From JANTGF01 sp033791445 (GTDB lineage: Bacteria > Bacteroidota > Bacteroidia > Bacteroidales > VadinHA17): 35,192 bases of DNA. The stretch covers positions 1-35,192 of the forward strand of contig JASJGS010000063.1 of NCBI GenBank assembly GCA_033791445.1. Direction: 5' to 3'. Shown piece by piece: positions 16,271 to 24,802 of this stretch (position 1 is its first letter; every line of letters starts with the position of its first letter). The position numbers and the translations under genes are program-made. The notes beneath the pieces were generated by a model. The model was not told where the DNA came from, did no database searches, and saw only the letters and a program-made list of their open reading frames with translations.

Positions 16271-17638
16271 ATGATTTTTAAAATTAGTGTATTAAGAATT
16301 ATTGCGGTTCTATTTTTCCTGGTAATAATATTCACCGCCTTTAGCAATTCTTCAAAAGAAATAAATGAAGTCAAAAAGCCCAATATAATAATAATCTATA
16401 CAGATGACCAGGGCTCAATTGATGTAAATTGCTATGGTGCGAAAGACCTTTATACTCCCAATATGGATGAATTGGCTAAAACAGGTATACGCTTCACGCA
16501 ATTTTATACGGCAGCATCCGTATGCTCACCATCCAGAGCTTCATTATTGACAGGAAAAACCCCTTTAGCAGCAGGATTACCAGGAAACACTTCCTCTTTT
16601 AAAGGTCATGCAGGAATGCCAACTGAGCAAATTACAATTGCTGAAGTTTTGAAAGATAACGGATATATGACCGGGCATGTTGGAAAATGGCATTTGGGAT
16701 ACAGTGAGCCTACTATGCCAAATGGGCAGGGATTTGATTATTCATTTGGCCATATGGGTGGTTGCATAGATAATTATTCACATTTCTTCTATTGGAACGG
16801 GCCAAACAGGCACGACTTATGGGAAAATGGGAATGAAACCTGGTTGGATGGTGAATATTTTCAGGATATTATGGCCGAAAAGGTCAATGAATTTCTAGAT
16901 GAAAACAAAAATGTACCCTTCTTTCTCTATTATGCCATTAATCTCCCTCATTATCCTTTGCAAGGAACTAATAAGTGGAGAGAATATTATAAAGACCTTG
17001 AAAGTCCAAGAAATAAATATGCCGCTTGTGTTTCAACTGTTGATGAAAGGATAGGAAATTTACTTTCAAAATTAGAAGACCTCAACTTACGAAAAAATAC
17101 CATAATTATTTTTCAATCTGACCATGGCCATTCTGTTGAGACAAGGACTTTTGGAGGAGGAGGAAACTCCGGGCCATATAGAGGCAGCAAATTTTCAAAT
17201 TTTGAAGGTGGAATTAGAGTCCCTGCTATAATTAGCTGGACTGCTAAGTTACCAGAGGATGAAGCCAGAAACCAAATGGCTGTAAATGTTGATTGGTTCC
17301 CAACTATTTTGGATTTATGTGACATACCTTACAATAAAGATCATTTTGAAGGAAAGAGTATCAAAGAAATAATCTACGATTCGGCGGCAGCGACGCCTCA
17401 TAAATCTTTTACCTGGTACAAAAACCAAAACCATTGGGCAGTTAGAAAAGGGAACTGGAAACTTCTAATCAATCCAGTTGACCATACTTTAAAACCAGAT
17501 CATCCAAAATTAGACTCTATATATCTTGTAAATATTCATGATGATCCAGGGGAGAAAATAAACCTGGCTAAAGAAAATCCTGATAAAGTAATTGATCTTA
17601 CTGCTGAATATTATCGATGGTATGATAGTATAAAATAA
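16271..17638 (+). CDS. Exported sulfatase (formylglycine-dependent)
   Basis: 455 aa. A hydrophobic N-terminus (about residues 7-25) targets it to the envelope. The metal ligands D45 and D46 are in YTDDQG. The sulfatase signature CSPSRASLLTG carries C85, the residue converted to formylglycine; the Cys form can be matured by an FGE or an anaerobic sulfatase-maturating enzyme, neither of which is in the window. GKWHLG and SDHGH supply further active-site residues, and GGIRVPAI is typical of family S1. The substrate cannot be told; Bacteroidetes sulfatases usually act on sulfated glycans. The tight spacing after the serine hydrolase supports a joint catabolic role. Confidence 0.92.
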   Translation: MIFKISVLRIIAVLFFLVIIFTAFSNSSKEINEVKKPNIIIIYTDDQGSIDVNCYGAKDLYTPNMDELAKTGIRFTQFYTAASVCSPSRASLLTGKTPLAAGLPGNTSSFKGHAGMPTEQITIAEVLKDNGYMTGHVGKWHLGYSEPTMPNGQGFDYSFGHMGGCIDNYSHFFYWNGPNRHDLWENGNETWLDGEYFQDIMAEKVNEFLDENKNVPFFLYYAINLPHYPLQGTNKWREYYKDLESPRNKYAACVSTVDERIGNLLSKLEDLNLRKNTIIIFQSDHGHSVETRTFGGGGNSGPYRGSKFSNFEGGIRVPAIISWTAKLPEDEARNQMAVNVDWFPTILDLCDIPYNKDHFEGKSIKEIIYDSAAATPHKSFTWYKNQNHWAVRKGNWKLLINPVDHTLKPDHPKLDSIYLVNIHDDPGEKINLAKENPDKVIDLTAEYYRWYDSIK

Positions 17639-17696
17639 GCTTCAATTCTGCTAAACCAAAAATAAATCACTGAGTTCCCTTCTATTTATTCAGTGC

Positions 17697-19343
17697 TTAG
17701 TTTTTTCCCTTCCAACCTGGGCCTCTTACTACCCTCCCTGGTTTAGCACCAGTATGTTCGCCATCTTTTAATACTTGTATTCCATTTACTAAAACATGAG
17801 AAACACCTGTTGAGTATTGATGAGGTTCTTGAAATGTACTATTGTCCTGAATTGCTTCAGGGTTAAATACAACAATATCTGCAAAATATCCTTCTTTAAG
17901 TAATCCTCGTTTTTTAATCTTCAGATTGCCTGCCGGGAATGATGTTAAGCGTCGTATTGCTTCTTCAAGTGGTATAAGTTTTTCATCGCGAACATACTTC
18001 CCAAGCAGACGTGCAAATGATCCGTATGTTCTGGGATGAGGATTACTGTTTAAAAAAACTCCTTCATTTGATATGGATCCGGCATCAGAACAAAAACTCA
18101 TAAATGGTAAGGTGATTTTCTTTTTAACATTTTTTTCTGCCATAGAGAAAAACACAGATTGAATTCTGCTGTTGTCTTCAACAATAAGGTTTGCCACGCA
18201 CTCCTTTGGTGAGATATTCCTGTCTCTAGCAATTTGTCCCAGGCTTCGACCAGTTAAGTCCCAAAGTTTTTCATTACGGAATCCAACCAATAATATGCTG
18301 TCAGGAGAACACGGGAAGGAAATTTCATTTAGGATTTGTTGCTTTACCAATGGGTCCTTGAATCTTTCAATCGTAGGCTCAATTCCACCCTCAATTGCCC
18401 ACAAAGGAAGAACTGTATTTAATCCTGTTGAGCTTGCCGGGTACATATACATGTCTGTTGTTATTTGAAGCCCTTCTGACCGAGCATCCAATATTTTTTG
18501 AATAGCTTCATCAAGTTTGTACCAGTTTGATTTTTTCGAAGCTTTAAAATGATAAATTTCTGCCCTGATCTTAGCTTCTTCTGTAATTTGAATGAACTCA
18601 TCCATGGCTTTGAACAGGCTGTCATCTTCATTCCTCAAATGAGAGATATACATTCCATCATAATCAGCTGCAACCTTGGCAAGTTCAATCAATTCCATTG
18701 TGCTAGCGTATGAACTTGGTACATAAATGAGTGCTGAAGATAAACCTACAGCACCTTCCTCCATAGCTTGTCGAACCAATTCCCGCATTTGCTCTAATTC
18801 TGTTTCATCAGGTGCTCGGGTTTGATAATCAAGAACGTATTGCCTTACCGTTGCATTTCCAACAAATGAGGCAACATTGGTTGATACACCTCTCCTTTCC
18901 AGAAACTCCAAATACTGCCCCAGACTTGACCACTCAACATCAAACTTTAATGTTCCCTGATCCTCAATCATTTCAGCTTTCATCAAATTGTTGAGAGGTC
19001 CCATGGAATGGCCTTCGCCCATAACTTCAAGAGTTACTCCTTGTCTTATATCACTTTGGGAGCGTCCATCCTCAATTAGTGATTCTGTTGCCCAACTAAG
19101 CATATTAATAAAGCCTGGAGAAACTGCAAGTCCCTCTGCATCAATTATTGTCATTGCATTTGACATAGAAAGATCCCCCATTGCAGCAATCGTATCTGAT
19201 TTAATAGCAATGTCACCCTTATAAGAGATTGCTCCTGAACCATCGTAAATGACACCATTCCTAATTATAACATCATATTTTTCATCTGGTGTACAAGCTG
19301 TTATAGTAATAATCAGAATAAATAGTACATGTAATTTTTTCAT
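17697..19343 (-). CDS. D-aminoacylase-like amidohydrolase lipoprotein, HxH motif missing
   Basis: 548 aa from the chosen ATG (19343-19341). A longer frame begins at 19394, but the internal start gives a normal lipoprotein signal: MKKLHVLF, a hydrophobic core, then ITAC with lipidated C17. The family is the metal-dependent N-acyl-D-amino-acid deacylase branch of the amidohydrolases: DVIIRNG followed by VIYDGSG at the start and YFADIVVFNPE at the end. The usual HxH after the first strand is replaced by FINMLSWATE (about 78-87), and the region that normally carries a zinc Cys reads EVMGEGHS. H235 (YISHLRNED), H265 (IYHFKASK) and D420 (FCSDAGS) remain. It may use one metal ion or a different substrate. 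It is convergent with the sulfatase. Confidence 0.85.
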   Translation of the reverse strand: MKKLHVLFILIITITACTPDEKYDVIIRNGVIYDGSGAISYKGDIAIKSDTIAAMGDLSMSNAMTIIDAEGLAVSPGFINMLSWATESLIEDGRSQSDIRQGVTLEVMGEGHSMGPLNNLMKAEMIEDQGTLKFDVEWSSLGQYLEFLERRGVSTNVASFVGNATVRQYVLDYQTRAPDETELEQMRELVRQAMEEGAVGLSSALIYVPSSYASTMELIELAKVAADYDGMYISHLRNEDDSLFKAMDEFIQITEEAKIRAEIYHFKASKKSNWYKLDEAIQKILDARSEGLQITTDMYMYPASSTGLNTVLPLWAIEGGIEPTIERFKDPLVKQQILNEISFPCSPDSILLVGFRNEKLWDLTGRSLGQIARDRNISPKECVANLIVEDNSRIQSVFFSMAEKNVKKKITLPFMSFCSDAGSISNEGVFLNSNPHPRTYGSFARLLGKYVRDEKLIPLEEAIRRLTSFPAGNLKIKKRGLLKEGYFADIVVFNPEAIQDNSTFQEPHQYSTGVSHVLVNGIQVLKDGEHTGAKPGRVVRGPGWKGKN

Positions 19344-19476
19344 TACCAGGGGTGATTTAGTTGGTTCAAAAAAGTTTTGCAAGCTAAGATACATCAGAAT
19401 AAATTAAAATCATATGATAATGGCCATTTGAGGATTTACAATAAAATTTTACCTTTCACTTTTAAAAATAACTTCT

Positions 19477-20673
19477 ATGGTTAAAACATTGAGTCGCATT
19501 GGTTCTATAGATGTATTCAGGGCACTTACCATGCTCCTGATGATTTTTGTGAATGATCTGTGGTCGTTGAAGGACATCCCTGAATGGCTTGAGCATACCG
19601 CAGCTGACGTTGATGGGATGGGGTTGGCGGATGTAGTTTTCCCCACATTCTTATTTATTGTTGGCCTTTCAATTCCTTTTGCAATTTCCAATAGAAGGAA
19701 AAAGGGTCAATCATTAAAACAGGTTTCCATTCACATTTTGACTCGCTCTCTTGCTCTGATTGTAATGGGAGTATATATGGTAAATTTAGAAAGTTATAAT
19801 ACTGAGCTGGCAATAATAAATAGATATTGGTGGCAAATCCTTATGACCCTAGCCTTCTTTCTCATATGGAATGTTTATCCACGTACTAACGAAAAAAAGA
19901 GGTACTTGTATATTGCTCTGCAAATTACAGGTTATCTAATACTAATTTTACTAGCAGCCATTTATAAAGGCGGGACTATTGAAAATCCGGTATGGATTAA
20001 ACCTTATTGGTGGGGAATCCTGGGTCTTATTGGCTGGGCATATTTAATAAGTGCATTTGTCTATTTATTCGCTGGATCAAATCTCATTTTACTAATAAGT
20101 GCTCTTGTATTTTTCAACCTGTTTAATGTTGCAGATTTTGCAGGTTGGCTTGAATTTCTGACTCCCATTAAAAAATATATTTGGATTGTTGGAAGTGGTT
20201 CGATGCCTGCCTTCACAATGGGAGGTGTAGTGGCTTCAGTAATCTACATTAAACTAAGCAAAGAAAACAATTTAAAGCAGTTCTTAATTGCTATGGCTGT
20301 ATTGGGGGCAATTATGCTGATTTTTGGGTTTGTTACCAGGCCAATGTGGGGTATCTCAAAAATTAGGGCCACTCCAGCCTGGGTAGGAATTTGTACCGGT
20401 ATAAGCTTTTTACTTTTTGGCCTTCTTTATGTAATAGTTGATATCTGGAAAAAGAGGAACTGGTTTTCTATTATCGATGCAGCTGGAACCAGTACCCTAA
20501 CCTGTTACCTAATTCCATACTACTGGTATGCCATAACTGCTCTTTTGGGTTTTTCTCTACCCATAGCTTTGAGAACCGGAGGTATTGGGATTCTCAAGTC
20601 TATATTATTTGCCTTGATTATTGTTCAAATTACTGGAGTACTTGAAAAAATGAAAATAAAATTAAGAATATAA
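19477..20673 (+). CDS. Multi-spanning DUF5009/acyltransferase-like membrane protein
   Basis: 398 aa with about ten predicted membrane helices and no signal peptide. The N-terminus RIGSIDVFRALTMLLMIFVN, then DVVFPTFLFIVGLSIPFAI, is the pattern of the DUF5009 family, related to heparan-alpha-glucosaminide N-acetyltransferases and the YeiB group. These are thought to move an acetyl group from cytosolic acetyl-CoA to a glycan across the membrane. In Bacteroidetes such genes often sit beside glycan-degrading enzymes, which fits the sulfatase and hydrolase genes just upstream. The catalytic histidine was not located with confidence. It is divergent from the amidohydrolase with a gap of 133 bases, and the ATG 19477 is the first in frame. 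Confidence 0.85.
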   Translation: MVKTLSRIGSIDVFRALTMLLMIFVNDLWSLKDIPEWLEHTAADVDGMGLADVVFPTFLFIVGLSIPFAISNRRKKGQSLKQVSIHILTRSLALIVMGVYMVNLESYNTELAIINRYWWQILMTLAFFLIWNVYPRTNEKKRYLYIALQITGYLILILLAAIYKGGTIENPVWIKPYWWGILGLIGWAYLISAFVYLFAGSNLILLISALVFFNLFNVADFAGWLEFLTPIKKYIWIVGSGSMPAFTMGGVVASVIYIKLSKENNLKQFLIAMAVLGAIMLIFGFVTRPMWGISKIRATPAWVGICTGISFLLFGLLYVIVDIWKKRNWFSIIDAAGTSTLTCYLIPYYWYAITALLGFSLPIALRTGGIGILKSILFALIIVQITGVLEKMKIKLRI

Positions 20674-20821
20674 GTCTGTCCAAAATATTCTGTTCCAATT
20701 TCAATTCCAATATGGGAATTGGCAGTAGATTGGATTAATTTATGATGAAGCTTCTCTCCTTAGTGTTTCTGAATTGTTAAAAAAATGCCTAATTTCGCAT
20801 TATTCTAGGAATATATAAACG

Positions 20822-22054
20822 ATGGATGAAATTCAGAAAGTAAAACAAAGATTTGGTATCGTTGGCAACTATGTTGGACTGAACCGTGATATCGATATTG
20901 CAATCCAAGTCTCACCTACAGATCTGTCAGTTTTAATAACGGGTGAAAGCGGAAGTGGCAAAGAGGTATTTCCACAGATCATTCATCAATTTAGTTCCAG
21001 AAAGCATGGAAAATACATTGCTGTAAACTGTGGTGCCATTCCGGAGGGAACAATTGACTCGGAGCTATTTGGCCATACTAAAGGTGCCTTTACGGGTGCT
21101 ACTGATAGCCGTAAAGGGTATTTTGAAGTGGCAAATGGTGGAACGATATTCCTTGATGAAGTGGCAGAACTGCCACTCTCGACACAGGTAAGGCTTTTGC
21201 GGGTTCTTGAATCTGGAGAATTCTTAAGCGTAGGTTCTTCTGTGGTCCATAAAACCAATGTAAGGGTTATTGCCGCCACAAATATGGATATTATCCATGC
21301 AATTCAAAACGGGAAATTCAGGGAAGATCTATATTATCGCCTCAATACAGTACCAATTGATGTTCCTACACTTAGGAAACGAGGAGAAGATATCTATTTA
21401 TTATTCCGGAAATTTGCCAGTGATTTTGCCGAGAAGTACAGGATGCCACCTATTCAACTTTCAGAAGGCGCTCAGCAAATACTATTAAATTACAGGTGGC
21501 CAGGAAATATTCGTCAACTTAAAAATATTACAGAACAAATCTCTGTTATTGAAGAGAATAGGCAGATAAGTGAAGATGTACTAAGAAATTACCTTCCTGA
21601 CTACCAGGGGAGAAAGTTACCGGCACTTATTGAAAAACATGATAAGGAATCATTTTCATCAGAAAGAGAAATTCTTTACAAGATACTCTTTGATATGAAA
21701 AGTGATATGAATGACCTAAAAAGTTTGGTTGTTGACTTACTGCAAAAGGGTTATGATGACACAGATTTGCAGGGAAGTCATGCCAGTGCTGTTCAAAAGT
21801 TATATCAAAGTGTTGACATACCTTCAGAGAATCCTCCTGCTCCAAAGGTATATGATGTCAGAAAAGATGAAGATCCCCTAATCCAGGATACAGAGGAAAT
21901 AATTGAAGAATCACTCTCATTGGAAGACAAAGAGATTGAAATGATAAAGAAAGCACTGGATAAATACCACGGAAAACGTAAACAGGCAGCGGTAGAGCTG
22001 GGTATTTCAGAAAGAACTTTGTACAGGAAAATAAAAGAATACGGACTAAGCTGA
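20822..22054 (+). CDS. Sigma-54-dependent transcriptional activator without a receiver domain
   Basis: 410 aa, cytoplasmic AAA+ activator of RpoN-dependent promoters. Walker A is GESGSGKE (41-48), the sigma-54 contact loop is GAFTGA (88-93), Walker B is TIFLDEV (108-114), and the arginine-finger region is FREDLYYRLN. A long linker (about 260-365) precedes a C-terminal Fis-type helix-turn-helix (KRKQAAVELGISERTLYRK). The protein starts almost at the AAA+ domain, so no N-terminal sensory or receiver domain is present. Control must come from expression level, a partner protein or the linker. The next gene, lptE, begins 39 bases later and the genes run on to secG. Confidence 0.93.
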   Translation: MDEIQKVKQRFGIVGNYVGLNRDIDIAIQVSPTDLSVLITGESGSGKEVFPQIIHQFSSRKHGKYIAVNCGAIPEGTIDSELFGHTKGAFTGATDSRKGYFEVANGGTIFLDEVAELPLSTQVRLLRVLESGEFLSVGSSVVHKTNVRVIAATNMDIIHAIQNGKFREDLYYRLNTVPIDVPTLRKRGEDIYLLFRKFASDFAEKYRMPPIQLSEGAQQILLNYRWPGNIRQLKNITEQISVIEENRQISEDVLRNYLPDYQGRKLPALIEKHDKESFSSEREILYKILFDMKSDMNDLKSLVVDLLQKGYDDTDLQGSHASAVQKLYQSVDIPSENPPAPKVYDVRKDEDPLIQDTEEIIEESLSLEDKEIEMIKKALDKYHGKRKQAAVELGISERTLYRKIKEYGLS

Positions 22055-22093
22055 AAAATAGAATTGAAGGATAAAATCTAAGTTCCTGATTGA

Positions 22094-22612
22094 ATGAATA
22101 GAAGAAGATACATTGGTTTAAATTTGATAATCCTGTCAGTTCTATTATGTATTTCAGGCTGTAAAGTGAGTTATTCTTTTTCTGGAGCTTCCATTTCGAC
22201 TGAGGTTAAAACGGTTTCTGTACAATTCTTCCCGAATCGCGCCAGAATTGTGAATCCAACATTAAGTCAGGAATTTACCAACGCTTTAATGGATAAAATT
22301 AAAGGCCAGACTAACCTGATATTTATGGAGAATGAAGGCGATGTTAATTTTAGCGGAGAGATTACTGATTATAAAACCAACATCCTGGCAATTACTGGAG
22401 ATGAAAGATCTGCCATGACCCGGTTTACTGTTTCCATTAGAATTAAATATGCTAACATCTTAGATGGAGACAATGATTATGATAGGGTCTTTTCACGATA
22501 TAAAGACTATGATAGTACCCTGGATCTTAGCGATGTTGAAGAAGATTTAGTTGCTGCAATAATTGAGGACATTACTGAAGATGCCTTTAATGCTGCTTTT
22601 GTCAATTGGTAA
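22094..22612 (+). CDS. lptE: LptE-like LPS-assembly lipoprotein
   Basis: 172 aa outer-membrane lipoprotein, the plug partner of LptD that places lipopolysaccharide in the outer leaflet. The signal ends in the lipobox ISGC (C23). The mature sequence has the LptE shape: KTVSVQFFPN, LSQEFTNALMDKI, then a beta-sandwich. The Bacteroidetes family is divergent, so identification rests on the N-terminal pattern, the size and the position between a sigma-54 activator and secG, an order I recall from the phylum. The start follows the activator by 39 bases. It ends 14 bases before the ATG of the next gene. Confidence 0.8.
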   Translation: MNRRRYIGLNLIILSVLLCISGCKVSYSFSGASISTEVKTVSVQFFPNRARIVNPTLSQEFTNALMDKIKGQTNLIFMENEGDVNFSGEITDYKTNILAITGDERSAMTRFTVSIRIKYANILDGDNDYDRVFSRYKDYDSTLDLSDVEEDLVAAIIEDITEDAFNAAFVNW

Positions 22613-22626
22613 ATAAATTTCATGGT

Positions 22627-23802
22627 ATGAATAGAGAAGAATTTATTTCATATATCAAGAAACCGGCTAGCTTAGATAAATCTAGTTTGAGTGAAATAAA
22701 TGAACTTCTTGAAGAATTTCCATATTTTCAATCTGGTCATCTCTTATTTTTAAAAAACCTTCATAAATTAGATCATATTCGATTTGGTGGACAGCTTAAG
22801 AAATCGGCTGCATTTGTGGCAAACAGAGAAATCCTTTATCGCCTTTTATTTGATTACAATGAGCCTCAAATTGATACTTCAGTGGATAAAAATACTATTT
22901 CTCAGGAAAGCCAAGAGCCTCCAATTCAAGAAGAAGCAGCTTTAAAAGATCCCGAAATTTTGTACAAGGAGAAACAAGAAGTCAAGGATGAAATAGACAC
23001 AAAAAAAGTGGATGAGGAACCAGTACCTAATGCTATAGTTGAAGAAATAAGCAAAACTGAAGAAACTCTAGAACCAACTGATGAGCCACGATCAAAAGAA
23101 GACCTGGCTGCTGAACTAAAGAAACGTTTGCAAGAAATAAAAGAATCGAGTAAAAAAGAGATAGAGCAAGAATTGCAAGCTAGCGAAGATAACACCGATG
23201 ATATATTACAACTATCTGATGAGCAAATTGTAGACGATACAGAACAAATAAGAAGTAGCAAGCAAGTTATTGCTAAAGAAAATCCAGTTACAAGCGATCT
23301 ATTAGATCTCGAATCTGAAGTTAATAGTAGCTCTACACAAGATTTGCCTCCTGAAAGTCTGAACAATAATCAGGAAAAGACAGAAGACAATACTTCCGAA
23401 AAAAAAAACCTGAATAGTGAAATAATTAGTACCGAAACTCATTCATTTTCATCTTGGCTTAATTTATTGAACACATCTAAACCAACTGAAAGTATTGAAT
23501 TAACCAGGAACACTGAAAGCCCAAATCAGAGACAGCTTGAGATTATTGATAAATTTATTGAAGATAATCCAAGGATTACACCTGCTCAGGAAAAATCAAA
23601 AAAGGCAGTAGACATAGCTGATAAAAGTGTTGAAGAAAATGAAGGCTTGTTTACTGAAACTCTTGCCCGAATTTATGTAAAGCAAGGCTACTATTCTAAA
23701 TCTTTATTTATTTACAAAAAATTAAGTTTGAAGTTTCCAGAAAAAAGTAGTTACTTTGCGGCTCAAATTAAGAAAATAGAAGATCGAATTAACGAACTAT
23801 AA
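22627..23802 (+). CDS. Acidic tetratricopeptide-like protein of unknown function
   Basis: 391 aa from ATG 22627. An in-frame TTG at 22606 would overlap lptE, but ATG 22627 begins the conserved-looking block (MNREEFISYIKKPASLDK). Three parts are visible: an N-terminal helical region (1-75); a long low-complexity stretch (about 80-300) rich in Glu, Asp, Ser, Lys and Thr that is probably disordered; and a C-terminal TPR-like helical pair (LFTETLARIYVKQGYYSKSL, then IYKKLSLKFP). No signal peptide is seen, so it is probably cytoplasmic. The position between lptE and secG suggests a link to envelope biogenesis or secretion, by context only. Confidence 0.75.
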   Translation: MNREEFISYIKKPASLDKSSLSEINELLEEFPYFQSGHLLFLKNLHKLDHIRFGGQLKKSAAFVANREILYRLLFDYNEPQIDTSVDKNTISQESQEPPIQEEAALKDPEILYKEKQEVKDEIDTKKVDEEPVPNAIVEEISKTEETLEPTDEPRSKEDLAAELKKRLQEIKESSKKEIEQELQASEDNTDDILQLSDEQIVDDTEQIRSSKQVIAKENPVTSDLLDLESEVNSSSTQDLPPESLNNNQEKTEDNTSEKKNLNSEIISTETHSFSSWLNLLNTSKPTESIELTRNTESPNQRQLEIIDKFIEDNPRITPAQEKSKKAVDIADKSVEENEGLFTETLARIYVKQGYYSKSLFIYKKLSLKFPEKSSYFAAQIKKIEDRINEL

Positions 23803-23813
23803 TTCTATATAAA

Positions 23814-24167
23814 ATGGGACTTTATACATTATTTACAGTGTTGGTAATTATTGTCAGCATCCTTTTAATACTTGTGGTACTGGTACAAAACTCAAAAGGA
23901 GGAGGTTTGGCTGCCAACTTTTCAGCCTCAAACCAGGTAATGGGCGTTAGAAAAACAGCCGATTTTCTTGAGAGAGCTACCTGGACCTTAGCTGTAAGTT
24001 TATTGGTTTTCAGCTTACTTTCAAGTGCTACCATTCGTAGGGGCGGTGATGAAGGATCCAGAATTCAGGAACAGATTGAACGGGCTATTGACCCAACCCA
24101 GGTACCAAATTTACCTACTGCGGTTCCATCTGAAGGTGTTCCAACTGGTACTGAGGGTGAAAATTAA
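23814..24167 (+). CDS. secG: Preprotein translocase subunit SecG
   Basis: 117 aa, two membrane helices (about residues 3-25 and 56-75) with the SecG loop between them: VQNSKGGGLAANF followed by MGVRKTADFLERATW. SecG assists SecYE translocation in the inner membrane. The tail after residue 80 is a short hydrophilic extension rich in Pro, Gly and Glu (RRGGDEGSRIQEQIERA, then VPTGTEGEN), common in Bacteroidetes SecG. It begins 11 bases after the acidic protein, so it is in the same transcription unit. A strong terminator lies 77 bases after its stop. Confidence 0.92.
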   Translation: MGLYTLFTVLVIIVSILLILVVLVQNSKGGGLAANFSASNQVMGVRKTADFLERATWTLAVSLLVFSLLSSATIRRGGDEGSRIQEQIERAIDPTQVPNLPTAVPSEGVPTGTEGEN

Positions 24168-24487
24168 TAATGACTTATTAAAACTTGTAGCTATCCTTTG
24201 ATTCTCCTGCCAGGAAAAAGCAGCAATTAATAAAGAATAATCTGTGTCAGTCTGTCATAAATGAGACTGACATTTTTTTTTGCTCCAACTCTTGGCTCCC
24301 CCAATGTAACAGTCTGATCTAGTTCTAACTAAACACCATTTTTGCAGTTTGCATGATTCGTAGAATTCAATTGTTACTGAAATTCTGTCCTTTAATGGAA
24401 AATATTCCTGCCTTTTTCGATTTGGCATAAAATATGATAATGAAACACCAAATAATTGAATTGTTTAACTAAAAATAATATGTAAAA
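24168..24487. other. Intergenic region between secG and groES
   Basis: 320 bases without a gene. It holds the secG terminator (24245-24281) and, after it, about 200 bases that should carry the groESL promoter. No exact TAnnTTTG box was found there, and no CIRCE-like inverted repeat (TTAGCACTC-N9-GAGTGCTAA), so HrcA control is not supported by the sequence. Confidence 0.6.
24245..24281 (+). terminator. Intrinsic terminator after secG
   Basis: Perfect 9-bp stem tgtcagtct (24245-24253) and agactgaca (24264-24272), 10-base loop, then nine T. It separates the activator-lptE-secG set from groES-groEL. Confidence 0.9.
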
Positions 24488-24766
24488 ATGGCTGGATTAA
24501 AAATTAAACCATTAGCCGACCGTGTTGTAATTGAACCGGAACAGGCAGATGAGAAAACAATCAGCGGAATTATTATTCCGGATACTGCTCAGGAGAAACC
24601 TCAAAGAGGAAAAGTTGTAGCGGTTGGCACAGGAACGGCTGATGAAAAAATGGAAGTCAAAAAAGGCGATTCTGTATTGTATGGAAAGTTTTCAGGTACA
24701 GAAGTTTCTATTGATGGTAATGATTATCTGATTATGCGCCAGTCTGATATTCTTGCAGTAATTTAA
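24488..24766 (+). CDS. groES: Co-chaperonin GroES
   Basis: 92 aa, the lid of the GroEL chamber; forms a heptamer in the cytoplasm. KPLADRVVIEPEQADEKT at the N-terminus, the mobile loop with SGIIIPDTAQEKPQ, and SDILAVI at the C-terminus are standard. It is followed by groEL after 36 bases in the normal order. Confidence 0.98.
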   Translation: MAGLKIKPLADRVVIEPEQADEKTISGIIIPDTAQEKPQRGKVVAVGTGTADEKMEVKKGDSVLYGKFSGTEVSIDGNDYLIMRQSDILAVI

Positions 24767-24802
24767 CTTATAATAAATCTAAAATTTAAAAAATTTATAA
24801 AA

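Noticed and set aside
17668..17695. 6-bp inverted repeat cactga/tcagtg between the convergent sulfatase and amidohydrolase genes
   Set aside because: Long loop and no T-run on either strand; not convincing as a bidirectional terminator.
20702..20721. 7-bp inverted repeat caattcc/ggaattg after the DUF5009 gene
   Set aside because: Short stem with a 6-base loop and no T-run; too weak to call a terminator.
22926..23366. 146-codon minus-strand frame, serine-rich
   Set aside because: It mirrors the acidic low-complexity region of the plus-strand gene (GAA/GAT-rich codons read as serine and phenylalanine in reverse).
24282..24487. Search for a CIRCE heat-shock operator before groES
   Set aside because: No TTAGCACTC-like inverted repeat is present, so HrcA control is not claimed.
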